Assembly (NCBI GenBank): GCA_014621425.1
Contig: JAANBB010000077.1
Span: 1 to 64,000, forward strand
Length of the DNA stretch: 64,000 nucleotides
Source: Cylindrodendrum hubeiense
Taxonomy: Eukaryota; Ascomycota; Sordariomycetes; Hypocreales; Nectriaceae
Direction: 5' to 3'
Positions 1-10,732 of the stretch are shown here, one piece after another; position 1 is the first letter of the stretch; each line of letters opens with the position of its first letter. The position numbers and the translations under genes were made by a program. The notes under the pieces were generated by a model that was given only the letters and a program-made list of their open reading frames with translations, did no database searches and had not been told where the DNA came from.

Positions 1-317
1 TCTGCGACAGCGCCTCTGGGGCGGCTCGCGCACGACGGAGCCCTTCCCAGCAGGGTGGTAGTCAAGGGCCCTTTGCGCCGCCAGCGGGATCTGGTGGTGG
101 CAGTGGAGGCGGAGGCGGAGGAAGCTACGAGGATCGATTTGCGCCGGGCGGTATGTATGATAATGCCGGCGGCGGAAACGACAGGCCGCAAATGAGTGCC
201 AATGCTCCTTGGTCAACCGGCGGGGACGAATACTCGGGCGGAGGAGGAGGTGGAGGAGGAGGAGGACGGCCATCACGGAGACAGGGGCTACCGAGCGGAC
301 CCAGAGGGTACAGATGA
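1..317 (+). CDS. C-terminal end of an unidentified Gly-rich protein (5' truncated by window edge)
   Basis: An open frame (codons in phase with position 3) runs from the window edge to TGA at 315-317, giving about 104 residues. It holds a Ser/Gln-rich stretch, a Gly/Ser run, a segment reading YEDRFAPGGMYDN, a second run of about ten Gly, and a basic tail ending PSGPRGYR. No domain is visible. Such low-complexity tails occur at the ends of many fungal signalling and trafficking proteins, so the function cannot be read from this fragment. Reading through the Gly runs without a stop, then stopping at a basic C-terminus, supports a real coding end rather than chance. It converges on the GYP7-like gene. 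Confidence 0.55.
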   Translation, partial: CDSASGAARARRSPSQQGGSQGPFAPPAGSGGGSGGGGGGSYEDRFAPGGMYDNAGGGNDRPQMSANAPWSTGGDEYSGGGGGGGGGGRPSRRQGLPSGPRGYR

Positions 318-752
318 GCAGGGAACTCTCACAGTTAAGGGAGAGATGTTGAGGGAGAGATCATCGGATCCACCTGTCTGTTCACCCTCCCTGCCGGTGG
401 CGTTGCGTTGCGTTGCGTTGAGTCGAGCACCCATAGAATGGCGTTATACCCGGAGGTAATACGAGCTACTTTTTCCAGGTTCAGATCAAAGACGTGGATC
501 GAGCCAATAGCTCTGTCATTTATTATGTATGCGTGTCCTTCAGATAATTAAATGCAAGCAACCCAGCAAAATCCTTCCTACACTGAGCCCTTTCGTATCT
601 TTCATATGTTGCCAACAACTCCATGCACCAGATAGAATCCACCATGCGCCAGCGTTTACAAATACAAGTACGTAAAACCCGTCCATAACCAACCATAAAC
701 CGCCAATTTCTGCTATCCCATCATTCATCGCCGGTGAACTAGGAGTCTGAGC
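318..752. other. Convergent 3' intergenic region
   Basis: This gap separates two converging stop codons and should hold both 3' UTRs. It contains a short tandem array, four copies of the pentamer CGTTG at 401-420. I see no supported gene. Confidence 0.5.
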
Positions 753-3432
753 TCACTTGTTGGGCATCCCTTCCCCCTTCTGTGCCACCGTCTTTCGTGG
801 GAGAACCTCCACCTCTCTGCTGAGCAACTTGCGCAGCTCTGGAGTAATGACCTTTGGTGGTGGGGGCTGCAGTGTAGCCGCCTCTTTACCCTTGGCCGGG
901 GGTTTGGCCGGAGATTTGGCGCCCGGGGACGAGGCTGATGGTCCCGATGGCCCTGAAACGGTCGACGATGTGGATGACTTCTGGTCGAGGACTCGGGGAG
1001 CGGGGAAGTTCTGCTTCTTATCGACGGCCTCGACAAGTCGCTGGAATCGCTTAAACAGAGTCTCTGCGCGGATGAGGGTCGACTCGAGGTCAATCGTGTT
1101 GGAGAGCTCGTTGACTGTTTGATGTTAGCAGCGAAATTAAACAGACTGTTGGGACTCATATGACGTACTATACTTGAGCACCTCATCAAAGTGCTTGAGG
1201 TGATCCATGATGATATCTCGGTGTTTCTCCAAGATGGCCAGCGCGATGAACAGGTGGAAGTTGGCACTCAGGGTATCCGTCCACAGGCCTTCCCACAGAC
1301 GCAGCACATCCAGCCATTCAAACTCGCGCTTGTACCACACGAGAATCATGCGGAAGAAGAAGAAGAAGTTGGTGCTGTCGGCGCTCTGAAGGTGATTCCA
1401 CAGAGCTGGATCCATGAACTGAACAAGCTGGTCAAGCGTCAAGAGCTGATTGCGCATGCCCGACTGGTCGCGCAAGAAGTTGCGCTCCATGCGCTCCATG
1501 AACTTTTGGAAGCCCCAGAACGCAACAGCGTCGTCCTGAATCACAGCGTAGATGGGTGCGAGCAAATCAGACATGCCCTGGACATAGCCAAGGTCCTTGT
1601 TGTACTCGTTGTACGTGAGCAGCATCTCCTTCATCTGCTCGAGGTGGACGTTGGTGCCCACCTCGGCAAAGGGCGAGTTGGGGTCGGGATGGGGTGTGTC
1701 TTCGCCCTGAAAGATGGGAACGTTACGATCTGTCCGGTGGACATCCTTTTCTGTAGCGTTCATGTTAGTATGAAATCACATTGAGAGACAAGCTGCAACT
1801 TACCGATGCGCCCCTTTTGTTCGCGCCACCACTCACCCGTCTCACCCTCTCCGCCCTCGCCATCAAGTCTCTCCCACCAGGAGAGCTTGAGCTTGTAGTA
1901 CGAGTCCCTGAGAGAGGCAATCTGAGCTTTTCTCTCATCCAATGTGCTGTACCACTCGTAAACGCCAAGCAAGTACAGCCAGGCCTCCTTGCGGACACCA
2001 TCCTCGGCATCCAAACCACCGTGGAAGATTCGCTCCTTGACTTCGTCAACGGTCACTGATAGGCGACCAGTCTGGGGATCGAAGAAGGTTTCCCACTCCT
2101 TCATCGTCACCGTCTTCCTACGCTCCTCCATCGACAAGTTGCTGGTGCCCTCAAGGAGTTCAAACTCGCCGACATCCGTGTCCTCGAGTTCCATGACGTC
2201 GTTGGCGGACCAGATTCTCTGTCGCCTATCCCGATCGCTCTGCTCCTGGATGCCCATAGCCCACCGGGCCAGATAGATGCGGGCACTGTCGAATTCATCC
2301 TGAAGGGTTTGGACCTCGGGGTTCCTGAGTAGTCGTTTCATCTGTGGGGGAATGTTGGGGTTCTCGACGAGGTCCTGGGCGGCTCGCCGAGTGAAGGTGG
2401 TGACCTTGCTGAATTTCTCCATGATGTTCCATCCCGTCTCTTTGACAAACTTCACAAAGGGGTCCATCTGGGCGTCTGGTCGGCTTGGCCCTCCAGCCAC
2501 TTGGCTTCGCACTCCCGTAGAGCTATCTTGACGGCCAATCTGCGAGGGGCCCGAGGTGAGTTTGTGGCCGAACGCTTCGCTATCCTCCTTGCTGGGCTCG
2601 ATCAAGTAGATGTTGGGCTCAGCGCCAGACCTCTCGACCTTGACATATCGGCGCAGCCAGCGAACAATCTCATCACCGCCCCAGAACATCTGGCCACCCT
2701 CACCAAAGGGATCAAAGTTGTCGCGGGCAAGCTTCTTCTTCTGGAGGATGGTGCTCTGACACTCGTTGTCGTGAAAGAACAGGGCGGGGAAGCTGTCGCC
2801 GGCGCGGGAGTTGATGATGACGGAGCCATACCACCAACCGAGGCTTGGCGGGCGGATGAGCAAAGAGTAGACGGCGCTGACGGGGATGGCGAAGGAGTAG
2901 CCACCGACAGACCCAACATGGCTCGTAACGGTCGGGGGCGGGGCTACAAGATATGACTGCTTCGGGGGAGAATCGCCATCACAGAGATCGACCTTGACAT
3001 ATATGCTCGCCGAGTCGCCGAGTGATGTCTCAGGAATCCAGGCCAGAAGCAGGTCGGAGGAGGCGATGGAGTCCGTTTCATTGGAAGCAGACGACGTCGG
3101 GCGATCACTACGGCGACCTCGTTGCTGGAGAAGGGCAATGTAGCCGGGGATATTGTCCTTTGCGGACGGAGTCGGGTGGACATAGACCTGGTTATCGTCA
3201 ACTGCTGGCCATCATATCATGCGCATGACGTGTGTAGCGGGGTTGCGTCTTCGAGAATCCGACTTACCTTGCTCTTGGAGAAAAGCAGCTTGACACCACG
3301 CCCAGTCTCGGCATGCGTGATGGTATTGTACTCGCCCTCTTCGTCATCGCTCAAGGCATAGAAGCTCGTGGACGGCGAGGTAGGCCGCGGGGGTGGCGGG
3401 GCGCCATCGCTGGGACCTGAGTCCGAAGGCAT
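753..3432 (-). CDS. GYP7: GYP7-type Rab GTPase-activating protein (TBC domain)
   Basis: Four exons, read 5' to 3' on the minus strand: 3432-3268, 3187-1804, 1750-1169 and 1114-753. They join in phase to 830 aa. Introns are GTAAGT..CCAG, GTAAGT..CTAAC..ACAG and GTACGT..CTAAC..ACAG. The N-terminal half (about 45-250) resembles the Gyp7/TBC1D15 N-terminal domain; the TBC domain spans roughly 450-720. The catalytic pair is visible: Arg finger in IEKDVHRTDR (R522 or R525 region) and Gln finger in GYVQGM (Q574). In the family the protein stimulates GTP hydrolysis on Ypt7/Rab7-type GTPases at vacuolar and late endosomal membranes; this is inferred by homology. The C-terminus is Ser/Pro/Lys-rich. A run of five Phe is encoded around 1370 within the TBC domain. 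Length fits the family. Confidence 0.9.
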
Positions 3433-4006
3433 CTTGGTGTGGGTGTCGTCGGTGTCGTCGCGGATGGCAGAGTGGCCGGGCAAGGCTGAAGAAAGAGAGG
3501 AAGATGGGGATAGCGATAATATAGATCCACGCACCGAAAGGAGGGAGCAGGACGTCAAGATGTAGGAACTAGAGGCGAGAGGTATGATGATGTGTGGTGG
3601 CGCAGCTGTAGTGTGCATGTGAGCCAAAGAGCGGCAGCCTGAATTCATCGGAATAGATGACGAACTTGCCCCGCCACGCCCGGGTTTGGCTTTAGCTCCT
3701 GGGCTGGGCCGCCTGGAAGGTGCCAAGCATGGAGGGGCAAAACCCACTGTAAACTCGCTGGAAAGACGCTTTAGACGCTTGTTTGCATGGCCTCCCAGCG
3801 GTATCGATAAGAATTCGCTCTCCACTGTTCCCCAACTCCAGCATGTGAGCCTGGGCAACCATTGTTGAACGTATCATGACTTTGAGCAGTGTGATAATGC
3901 AGTTAAATCGGTACTAAAGAACGGGCTGCTGGTCCTCATCCATAATAGTATCGACTATATCTTAAATGTAGGGTGTAGAAGAGTACAACGCTCATTCGTC
4001 GTATTT
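3433..4006. promoter_or_regulatory. GYP7 upstream region and 3' flank of the 212-aa gene
   Basis: The region lies between the ATG of the GYP7 gene and the stop of the next minus-strand gene, so it should contain the GYP7 promoter and 5' UTR. I recognise no TATA box or named binding site. Confidence 0.4.
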
Positions 4007-4699
4007 TTACTCTTCCTCTTGCTCCTCCCTTAGCTTCCGTCTCTCACGAGCCTGGGCACACGCTTGCTCCCACTCTCGCCGTGATTTCTCGTTTTCAATC
4101 ACAGACTCATTTACCCTTATACGATCTGTCGTACCCTTCCTCTTCTGACAACATCTAGGCACAGCTAACACCTTCTTCCCTGTGTACTCCGCTGGGTCTA
4201 CTGGAAATGGTAGGTGCTCCTTCGCATATGCTCCCTGGTCATAATCCATCTCAGTGACATTAATCTGCAATACCTCGGGATCAAGGTCATCTGCCGGAAC
4301 GAGGTGGTCAAAAGTGACGCCGTAATAATCAATTGTTCTATAGGAGAAATCAGCAGCAGTTGGCGAAAACTTAGCCCTAGAGGGCACTTACCTCCATGGC
4401 CTTGGGCCCTCCATCACCCAGCCTAAGTACTCATCCCGTAAAACCATATCGCCGACCACCTCAGGACAAGCATCCTGCCCATATAATTTCCGATATGTTA
4501 CCTTTGCAAGCTCTAGGGCAGCTGGCTGCAGATATGATTGAAGTGGGCGTTCAAGAGGCCATGGTATTCCGGGAAGTAGCTTATTGATAGAGCTAAGTGG
4601 GCCCTCTATCTGGATCCGCAAAGGTTGCTCTGACGGTGGGGGATGGTAATGGTGAGCGGGGGAGCACCTGCAGGCTGGGATATGAAGTTCCAATGCCAT
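4007..4699 (-). CDS. Uncharacterised 212-aa protein
   Basis: Two exons, 4699-4392 and 4337-4007, are joined across a GTAAGT..CTATAG intron of 54 nt and keep phase (a split Arg codon gives WRTIDYYG). The start is the first ATG after an in-frame stop upstream. I recognise no domain. The N-terminal 30 residues are Pro/His/Cys-rich, the middle is an ordinary globular-looking sequence, and the last 30 residues form a charged Arg/Glu helix (EKSRREWEQACAQARERRKL). A clean intron that joins two coherent reading frames argues for a real gene. It may be a lineage-specific or fast-evolving gene. No function is proposed. Confidence 0.6.
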
Positions 4700-5739
4700 G
4701 GAGTTCACAAGGGGTGTTGCTCGACCAAGGATCGAGGCTCAGCTACTGCTATAAGCATTGAGGGAATTGATCGATTGTGGCGATGGGGCCTTGTTTCGGT
4801 AATAGATACTGCTGAAGCCTGAAATCTGGGGGGGGGGGGGGGGGGAGGGGATATCGTATGCATGAGGGAATGAATACATCTGTGCTTTCCAATTCCAAGG
4901 TATGAATGGGGTGTTTGGAGGAGCTTCAAGCTTGTGAACCTGGAAGTTGTGGTGCTGCGGTACGTACCCAAGGCAGCCGAGTTCATGCGCGCATGGACCA
5001 TGGGTGGCTTCAAAGCGTCGTCACGGTTCTGATAGACGAGGCCTCTTTATTTGCAGCTGGACGGAACCCATCCCGCGCGTACGTACGTTTGCCATGGAAT
5101 ACGTATGCTCCGCGTAAACAGCACCCCACACGCCTGGCGAGTCCATAAAAAACAGAGCTGTAACCCTGGGATGCCTACGGAGCGAAATGGGGATGTCCGT
5201 GCCGGGAATTGACAGGGCTGAGAACCTCCTTTGAGCCGTCCCCATATCCCATCGCGGATGTCAGCACTAAGAACTAGAGCCGCTGATCATCTTCAACGTC
5301 AGTGCAACCAGACCGACCATCCCTGTCATTCCACGACGACACAGAAACACGACACTGAAGTTTAATAAAGAGTAGTCGAATGACATATATTTGTTTGCCC
5401 ATGCCATTGAGCTTATTAAAATTGACTAATCCCGCTACCTATATTCAAAGAGCCGTTGTATACAAGCCCTCGGCCGCGAGTGTCTATTCCCCTTCGATGC
5501 AATCCCACTTGAAAAATAACATCAACTGCGCCGTTGTCGCCGACCCAGAACTTTGGAACCGAACCTTCCAAGTCACCATTAGTTTGTGCGCTCATCCAGT
5601 AAGGCGCAAGCTCTGTTAAGAGCTCAAACCGTAAAAAGACAACTTCCTCCCCTCAGCTGGATAGGAAATATGAAGGGAGAGCCTCTATGCAACATTTTTG
5701 TCGTACTGTGCGTGGCTCATTCATGCTGCTGCCTTCCAT
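4700..5739. other. Intergenic region with a G18 homopolymer
   Basis: About 1 kb between the 212-aa gene start and the 3' end of the PAP2-like gene. It holds an uninterrupted run of 18 G at 4828-4845, followed by A and four more G. I see no convincing coding region on either strand. Confidence 0.5.
4828..4845. repeat. G18 homopolymer
   Basis: Eighteen uninterrupted G about 130 bases upstream of the 212-aa gene's ATG (C18 in that gene's sense strand), followed after one A by four more G. Length is likely to be variable or miscalled. Confidence 0.8.
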
Positions 5740-7120
5740 TTAGACTTCTTCGCTCAGGAGTCCGCTCTGAAACTCGGACTCGACGGCCGTCTCGGGGTCG
5801 GTGTAGTTGACAGGCTTGTGCATGCGGAGGAACCACAGGAAGTAGTCCTCAAAGATGCACAGGTTGAGCAGGATGCTGTTTCCGTGCCACGCGAGCCCAC
5901 AGACCATGGCGCCCGCAATGGCATCCAGGATGAAGTGGTTTGCAGTGGCCACAATGGCAGTAAGAATGAGGGTAGGGTATGAAAGGCCGATGACGACAAT
6001 GATGATTCGCTTCCAGGAGTTGGGACGGAGGCCACTGATGGGAAGGGTGGCGACAGTCAATCCGACGAGCAGAGAGTATCCAAAGTGCAGCGAGGGCATG
6101 GCAGCTAAGGAAAAGGGTTAGTCTATCTCTTCCTCAAGGACAAAAAGCTATGCTCCGTAAACTCACCATACTGGTTACAGAACTTATTGGTGGTCCAAAC
6201 ACTGCTCTCGCCGGTGCCGCTGTGGACGGTGTCGACGAAACCGAAGCTCTTGGCTTCGGCAGCATCGGGGCCTTCGTAGTTGGGGTCGCTCAGCAGTCGA
6301 GGGGGCATACAGGGCCACAGGGTGAAGATGACAAAGGCAATCAGGTTGCAGGTGGCCATGGTGCGTCTTCGGGCCTCATACAGGGCGGGGCCAGCGAGGA
6401 TGTTATCGGACTGGATGCGGCCGCTGGCGAGTTGACGCTTGCGGGTGGTGGTGATGTAGTATAGAACGACGAGGAAGGTGATAGTGCCAGGGATATGGAT
6501 GAATGAGTAGAGACGGTTGATCCAGTGGAGGATGGTTGGGTGGTCAAGGAACCACTTCTGGAAGCCTACCTCCCAGAAGATGAGGAGGTTCTGCTCAATG
6601 TGAATGAGCTGAAGAGCATGCCTGCGGGCGACGTTGACGGTGCCCTCGACGAGCGTCAGGGCAGTGATTGCACGACCGACCTGGTAGACCTGTTGTCGAC
6701 AAATATAAGCATCTCACAGTATAGTAAAGTAGCAAGCAGACTTACCCAGTAGATTTGAAACCAGTACCAGGCCTCAACGAGGAAGGGGAATTTCTGGAGG
6801 ATGCGGCTGGCGAGGCGGTCCTTGAAGACGAGGGTGTTGGGAGTCGAGACGATGCGCTTGTAACCAAACAACTGGAACTTGCGTCGGCGTAGTGTGGGCT
6901 GCTCGTTGATTGCCAGGACTGTGGAGGAGCTGTTGCCGCTCCAGCCGCTCATGAGACTCTCACTGGACTGCTTGCGGCCGAGGTCATCGCTCTTCTTGTT
7001 GCCGGCGGCCCAGTTGGATTTGCCACTAGAGATACTGTAATCCCTATTGCGGTTGAAGAAGGAGCCTCCAAAGAGGAGGGTCACCACTACGAGGGGTTCG
7101 AGGAACGAGCCCACCCCCAT
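5740..7120 (-). CDS. PAP2 / Aur1-Ipt1-like integral membrane phosphotransferase
   Basis: Three exons, 7120-6746, 6689-6167 and 6104-5740, give 420 aa; introns are GTAAGT..ACAG and GTGAGT..CTAAC..TTAG. I chose the ATG that gives MGVGSFLEPL, directly followed by a membrane segment, rather than an upstream in-frame start with a low-complexity leader. Several membrane helices follow. PAP2-type active-site pieces are present: AAMPSLHFGYS (SLH motif) and ATANHFILDAIAG (His plus Asp motif), both in the last exon. Enzymes of this superfamily move or remove phosphate-linked head groups on lipids. The fungal Aur1/Ipt1-like branch makes inositol phosphosphingolipids, but this shorter protein could equally be a lipid phosphatase, so the substrate is not assigned. 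Confidence 0.8.
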
Positions 7121-8152
7121 GTTCGCGGTCGTCGAGGATGCTGTGGCGGTTTGAGTTGGCCGGGGTGCGGGTTGCGGGTGTTCAGGAATCGAAAAGCGCC
7201 AAGCCAAGTATACACAGAAGCGGAAGGAGTGTATGAGAGGAGGATGTGAGTTGTGAGTGGAAGGAACCGAAAAGGAAAGGAAGTGAGGGAGGAGGAAGGG
7301 ACTAGATCTTCTTTGAAGGAGGAGAAGGAAGCAGGCAACGACCAGGCAGGGGGAGATTTATGACGGCAGAGGAGGGAACAAGCGGATATCGGGGGTGGTA
7401 GCAGGTAGAAGGGTAGTGGGAGGACTGTGGATGAGGCGGGATGGGGTAGGATTAAAGGGGAGTGAATAGCTACGTACCACGCAGGTGCCGACGTAGATAC
7501 CAACGTCTCCTCGGTATCCTCCAAGGCCTTGTCCAGACTGGCTGGATCCAGGACGGATGCTTCCGTGTGGTTGGATCTGGCTGGATCCTCTATGGCCCGG
7601 TCTCGCTGCCTCGCTACCTGGCTGTCTGCGAGACGGAGGAGTGAGCGAGCAGTGAGATTCGACGTTGGCGTCACCAACCAGCGTAAACCTCCGGCGCCCG
7701 ACCCCAAGATGCACACGACTTACACTCGGACGACACATCATACCCACGCCAGAAACCGAGCTAGGCTGGCTCGGACGGGCAGGGATGCCCCGTCGCGCAG
7801 TCTGGATGATACCTACATGCAGCACGCCGTCCAGTGCCGGATGGACGACTGCCCCCCAGCGGTGGGGTGCGGCGTTGCGGCGTTGCGGCCTGCCGTGGCC
7901 AAGGATCGCCGGGTGTGGAAACCATATCGGGGAGGGTTGACGTTGGCGTGATAATACAGTGCTGTTACACACCGCAGAGCTGTTGCTCTAACTGCTGCAA
8001 TGCAAAGCGCCCCCATAATAACGGCTGTTTGGCACGCGCCCACTAACGGAGGTTGACGTTTGGCGGCGACGCACGCCCATGCCGGGTGGTGGAGCCCACG
8101 GCCACGGCGGGACGAGGTTCATCAACAGCTGCCGCTGACAAGTCGGTGCCCA

Positions 8153-8213
8153 CCTGTAGGTAGCTACTAGGTACCTACCTACCCACCTAAGGTGCCTAGG
8201 GAAGGGTAGCTAG
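8153..8213. repeat. Short palindromic GTAGGTAC/CCTAGG-rich tract
   Basis: Overlapping TAGGTA, GGTACC, TACCTACC and CCTAGG words make this stretch partly self-complementary. Only the sequence pattern is seen here; I assign no function. Confidence 0.4.
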
Positions 8214-10310
8214 CGCTGGCCACTCACAGGCCACAGGCCACAGCTGCCAAGCCACGAGCAGCCACACCCACGCGAGCGCATCCCTGCCCTGTATGCTTGA
8301 TCATGATGCATGCTTTGGTACGATGCATCATGGTGGGCGAATGTTGCGTTTACAGAGGACTCCGGCAGTAGAGCGACGGCAGCGACGTGTTCCCAGTACG
8401 ACGCAAGATGGAGGCAGAACCATCAGTAAGCATCTCCCCTCTCCGCCGATGCGCATCCGTTCTGCCTTGCCGGCCAAGCCTTACCGCCCAGGCCTCCCAT
8501 CATGATGGGAATTGGCAACGGCGGGAAATCGGGCGACCTCGTCACTGCTCATCTCCCACCTCGCACCTGGTCCAGGGGGCTGCCATTTACGTACCACCCC
8601 GGAACCTGATGATGGTGTTGTTTGCCCATGGCCGTGGTTCTGTTCTCTACGCCCATCGTCCCATGTTGCCCTTCCAAGTCAAAGCTCTCGCTCGCCTGCT
8701 GTTCTGTCTGCTGTTCTGCCTCGCCCGCCAGAGCAATGAATGTTCTCGTCTTGCCACGGCGGCCCAACGCGGCATCGTAACTGGGCACTTACACTGCGCA
8801 TCTGGACCGAGATGGCTCGCTAAACGCTGTTGGACCGAAATCCCGGCTCTTGGCCTTACTCCATTCCTGCTCTCGTCCCGCGGACACCGTACTTACAAAG
8901 CCAGCCACATCCGATGCCTCCGGCGCGTCCATCGACACGGTCAGCCATGTTCAGCCATGTTGAATCCACGGAGTCGCGGACTCGAGGCAACGCCCGTTGG
9001 TCACCTGCAGGATGACCCGCTAGGCCATCCGACTCCGGATCTCCGTCCACCGCCGATGGGAAAATCGATCCATGCTTGCCGTTCGCTTCTCGGCACGTAC
9101 AAAACCCCGATCGGTCGATGCCCACCCCCCGTCGGAGAGTTGACAGGTAAAGTGCACTTACAGCTGAGGGCCCGGTACTGCAGCGAATCCTGCTAGTGCT
9201 GATGTGGGTGTGATGCCAGCGCCCATCACCTTATTTTAGTCTCGCCCGCCATCCGCGTATTCCGTAGGACGTCTATATCTCGAACGGAGTGAGGAACCTC
9301 TGGTGATGATGATCATGACTGATTACATGCATTGTCAGAATCCTCCTAGTCTGACTCTCTGGTCTGACCGTGTGCACAGATTGACGGATTTACGGAGTAG
9401 TTATTTGGTGCCACGTTCATAGCCCATCACCCATCGCCCATCTAACTAACATTGCTATCCGTCTTTTGTTCGCCCAGCCGCCCCAGCTACGTCACTATTT
9501 GATCCACGCCGGCACGCTGAGACGTGCGCCAAGAGCCTGACATGCAACCATCGTGCTCCGGTCCACAATGAATAATCGGTGTCGCGTGGGCTCGAGCCCG
9601 AGTTAGCCTAAGCTGGGTTAGCATAGCACAGAGCTCGCCATGTGACTGGGCATCTTGAAGTCATCGACTTATCAATCCATCCACCGCCCCGGGCAAAGAT
9701 GGGCAGGATTGATTACTGCAGCGTTACTCCTGCAACATGCCTTGTGACCACCACCCGACCAAGCGCCAGCCATGACTGGGCGACCAGACGTTGAGCCCGC
9801 CGTCGAGCCCGCTGTCGAGCCGAGGCTAGTTTTCTTGACGTCCAATCGATATCCGCTCATCGTCGCTCTGCTGGCTTTGTTGTCTCACGCCCCCGGCGCC
9901 AGCCTCATCCGGCACATCCGGATCATGCATCAAACAAGACATGAGCTGTGGCCGGCTCTGGTTTCTGAAAATCCTTGTTTCGCCGTCTCGTTTAGGCTTT
10001 GACCATCGGCAAGTTTGTGTCCGTATTAGCTCTCTGCGTCTCAGTTTGTGTTCGTGCCTGCTGTACTTCATATTGGCCGCCTTGCCAGAGTGGCTCCCAG
10101 CTGTTCATCCGCTCCCAGTAACCATCCCGACTGCGACCGTGTAAGCGGTAAGCCTCCACCTACCCTTTCCTGTAGTCAGCTTCTCGACCGCCTCAATCCT
10201 CGGTGTTAAGAGTACCTGCAGGAGAGCCCAACGCCTCATACTCGTGAATCCTCAATCATAATTCCGCAGTAATACTCTGCTCTCAGCTCCTCCCGCAGCC
10301 CATTATGGAA

Positions 10311-10322
10311 CCCCCCCCCCCC
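10311..10322. repeat. C12 homopolymer
   Basis: Twelve consecutive C in noncoding DNA, 411 bases downstream of the Crb2-like stop codon. It is likely to be length-unstable in sequencing and in populations. Confidence 0.7.
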
Positions 10323-10732
10323 AACTCATTGATGGCTTGACGCCAAGGGTTGGTGCATCCAATGTGAGATAATCAAAGTCTGCGCCATAGTCGCTGGTTG
10401 TACGGCGTGGTTCAAAGTGCAGTTCAGGAATTATTGGTATTTTACTTTGTAATTACCATGTGAATAAACAAAACAGGCAACGATTGCATGGTGTTCGAAC
10501 CGGAAGTGCATGGAGCATCAGCCGTGATAACCCATGTTGACCACACATGTACCAAAAATCTGCCAACTCCCTTTTGAAGCCCGTCCTCCTGAAGCCATCA
10601 GGGAACAAAATGTCCAAACGCCGAGGATACAAGACCTCCCTTATATCAACATGTAGTCCCCATTCCCAATGCGACATCTTTGTCCAGAAGCATGAAGATG
10701 CAACAAATATTCCGCTAACGCCCTCCCTTGCT

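Larger units (their letters stand above)
7121..10732. other. Long (3.6 kb) intergenic region without a convincing gene
   Basis: This is the upstream region of the PAP2-like gene and the downstream region of the Crb2-like gene; both are on the minus strand. Open frames exist, the longest about 270 codons near 8387-9196 on the plus strand. It begins at a non-ATG codon and has no domain-like composition, so it is not called. Visible structure includes a GTAGGTACC-type palindromic tract at about 8153-8213 and a C12 run at 10311-10322. A long 5' UTR or noncoding transcript is possible but not demonstrated. Confidence 0.5.

Noticed and set aside
8387..9196. Open frame of about 270 codons on the plus strand
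   Set aside because: It begins at a non-ATG codon, has low-complexity Arg/Pro/Cys/His composition, no domain and no splice structure. Likely a chance frame in GC-rich DNA.
10470..10560. TTCGAA-containing stretch resembling a tRNA T-loop on the minus strand
   Set aside because: The T-stem does not close (A where C is needed) and no acceptor stem pairs with it. Not a tRNA.
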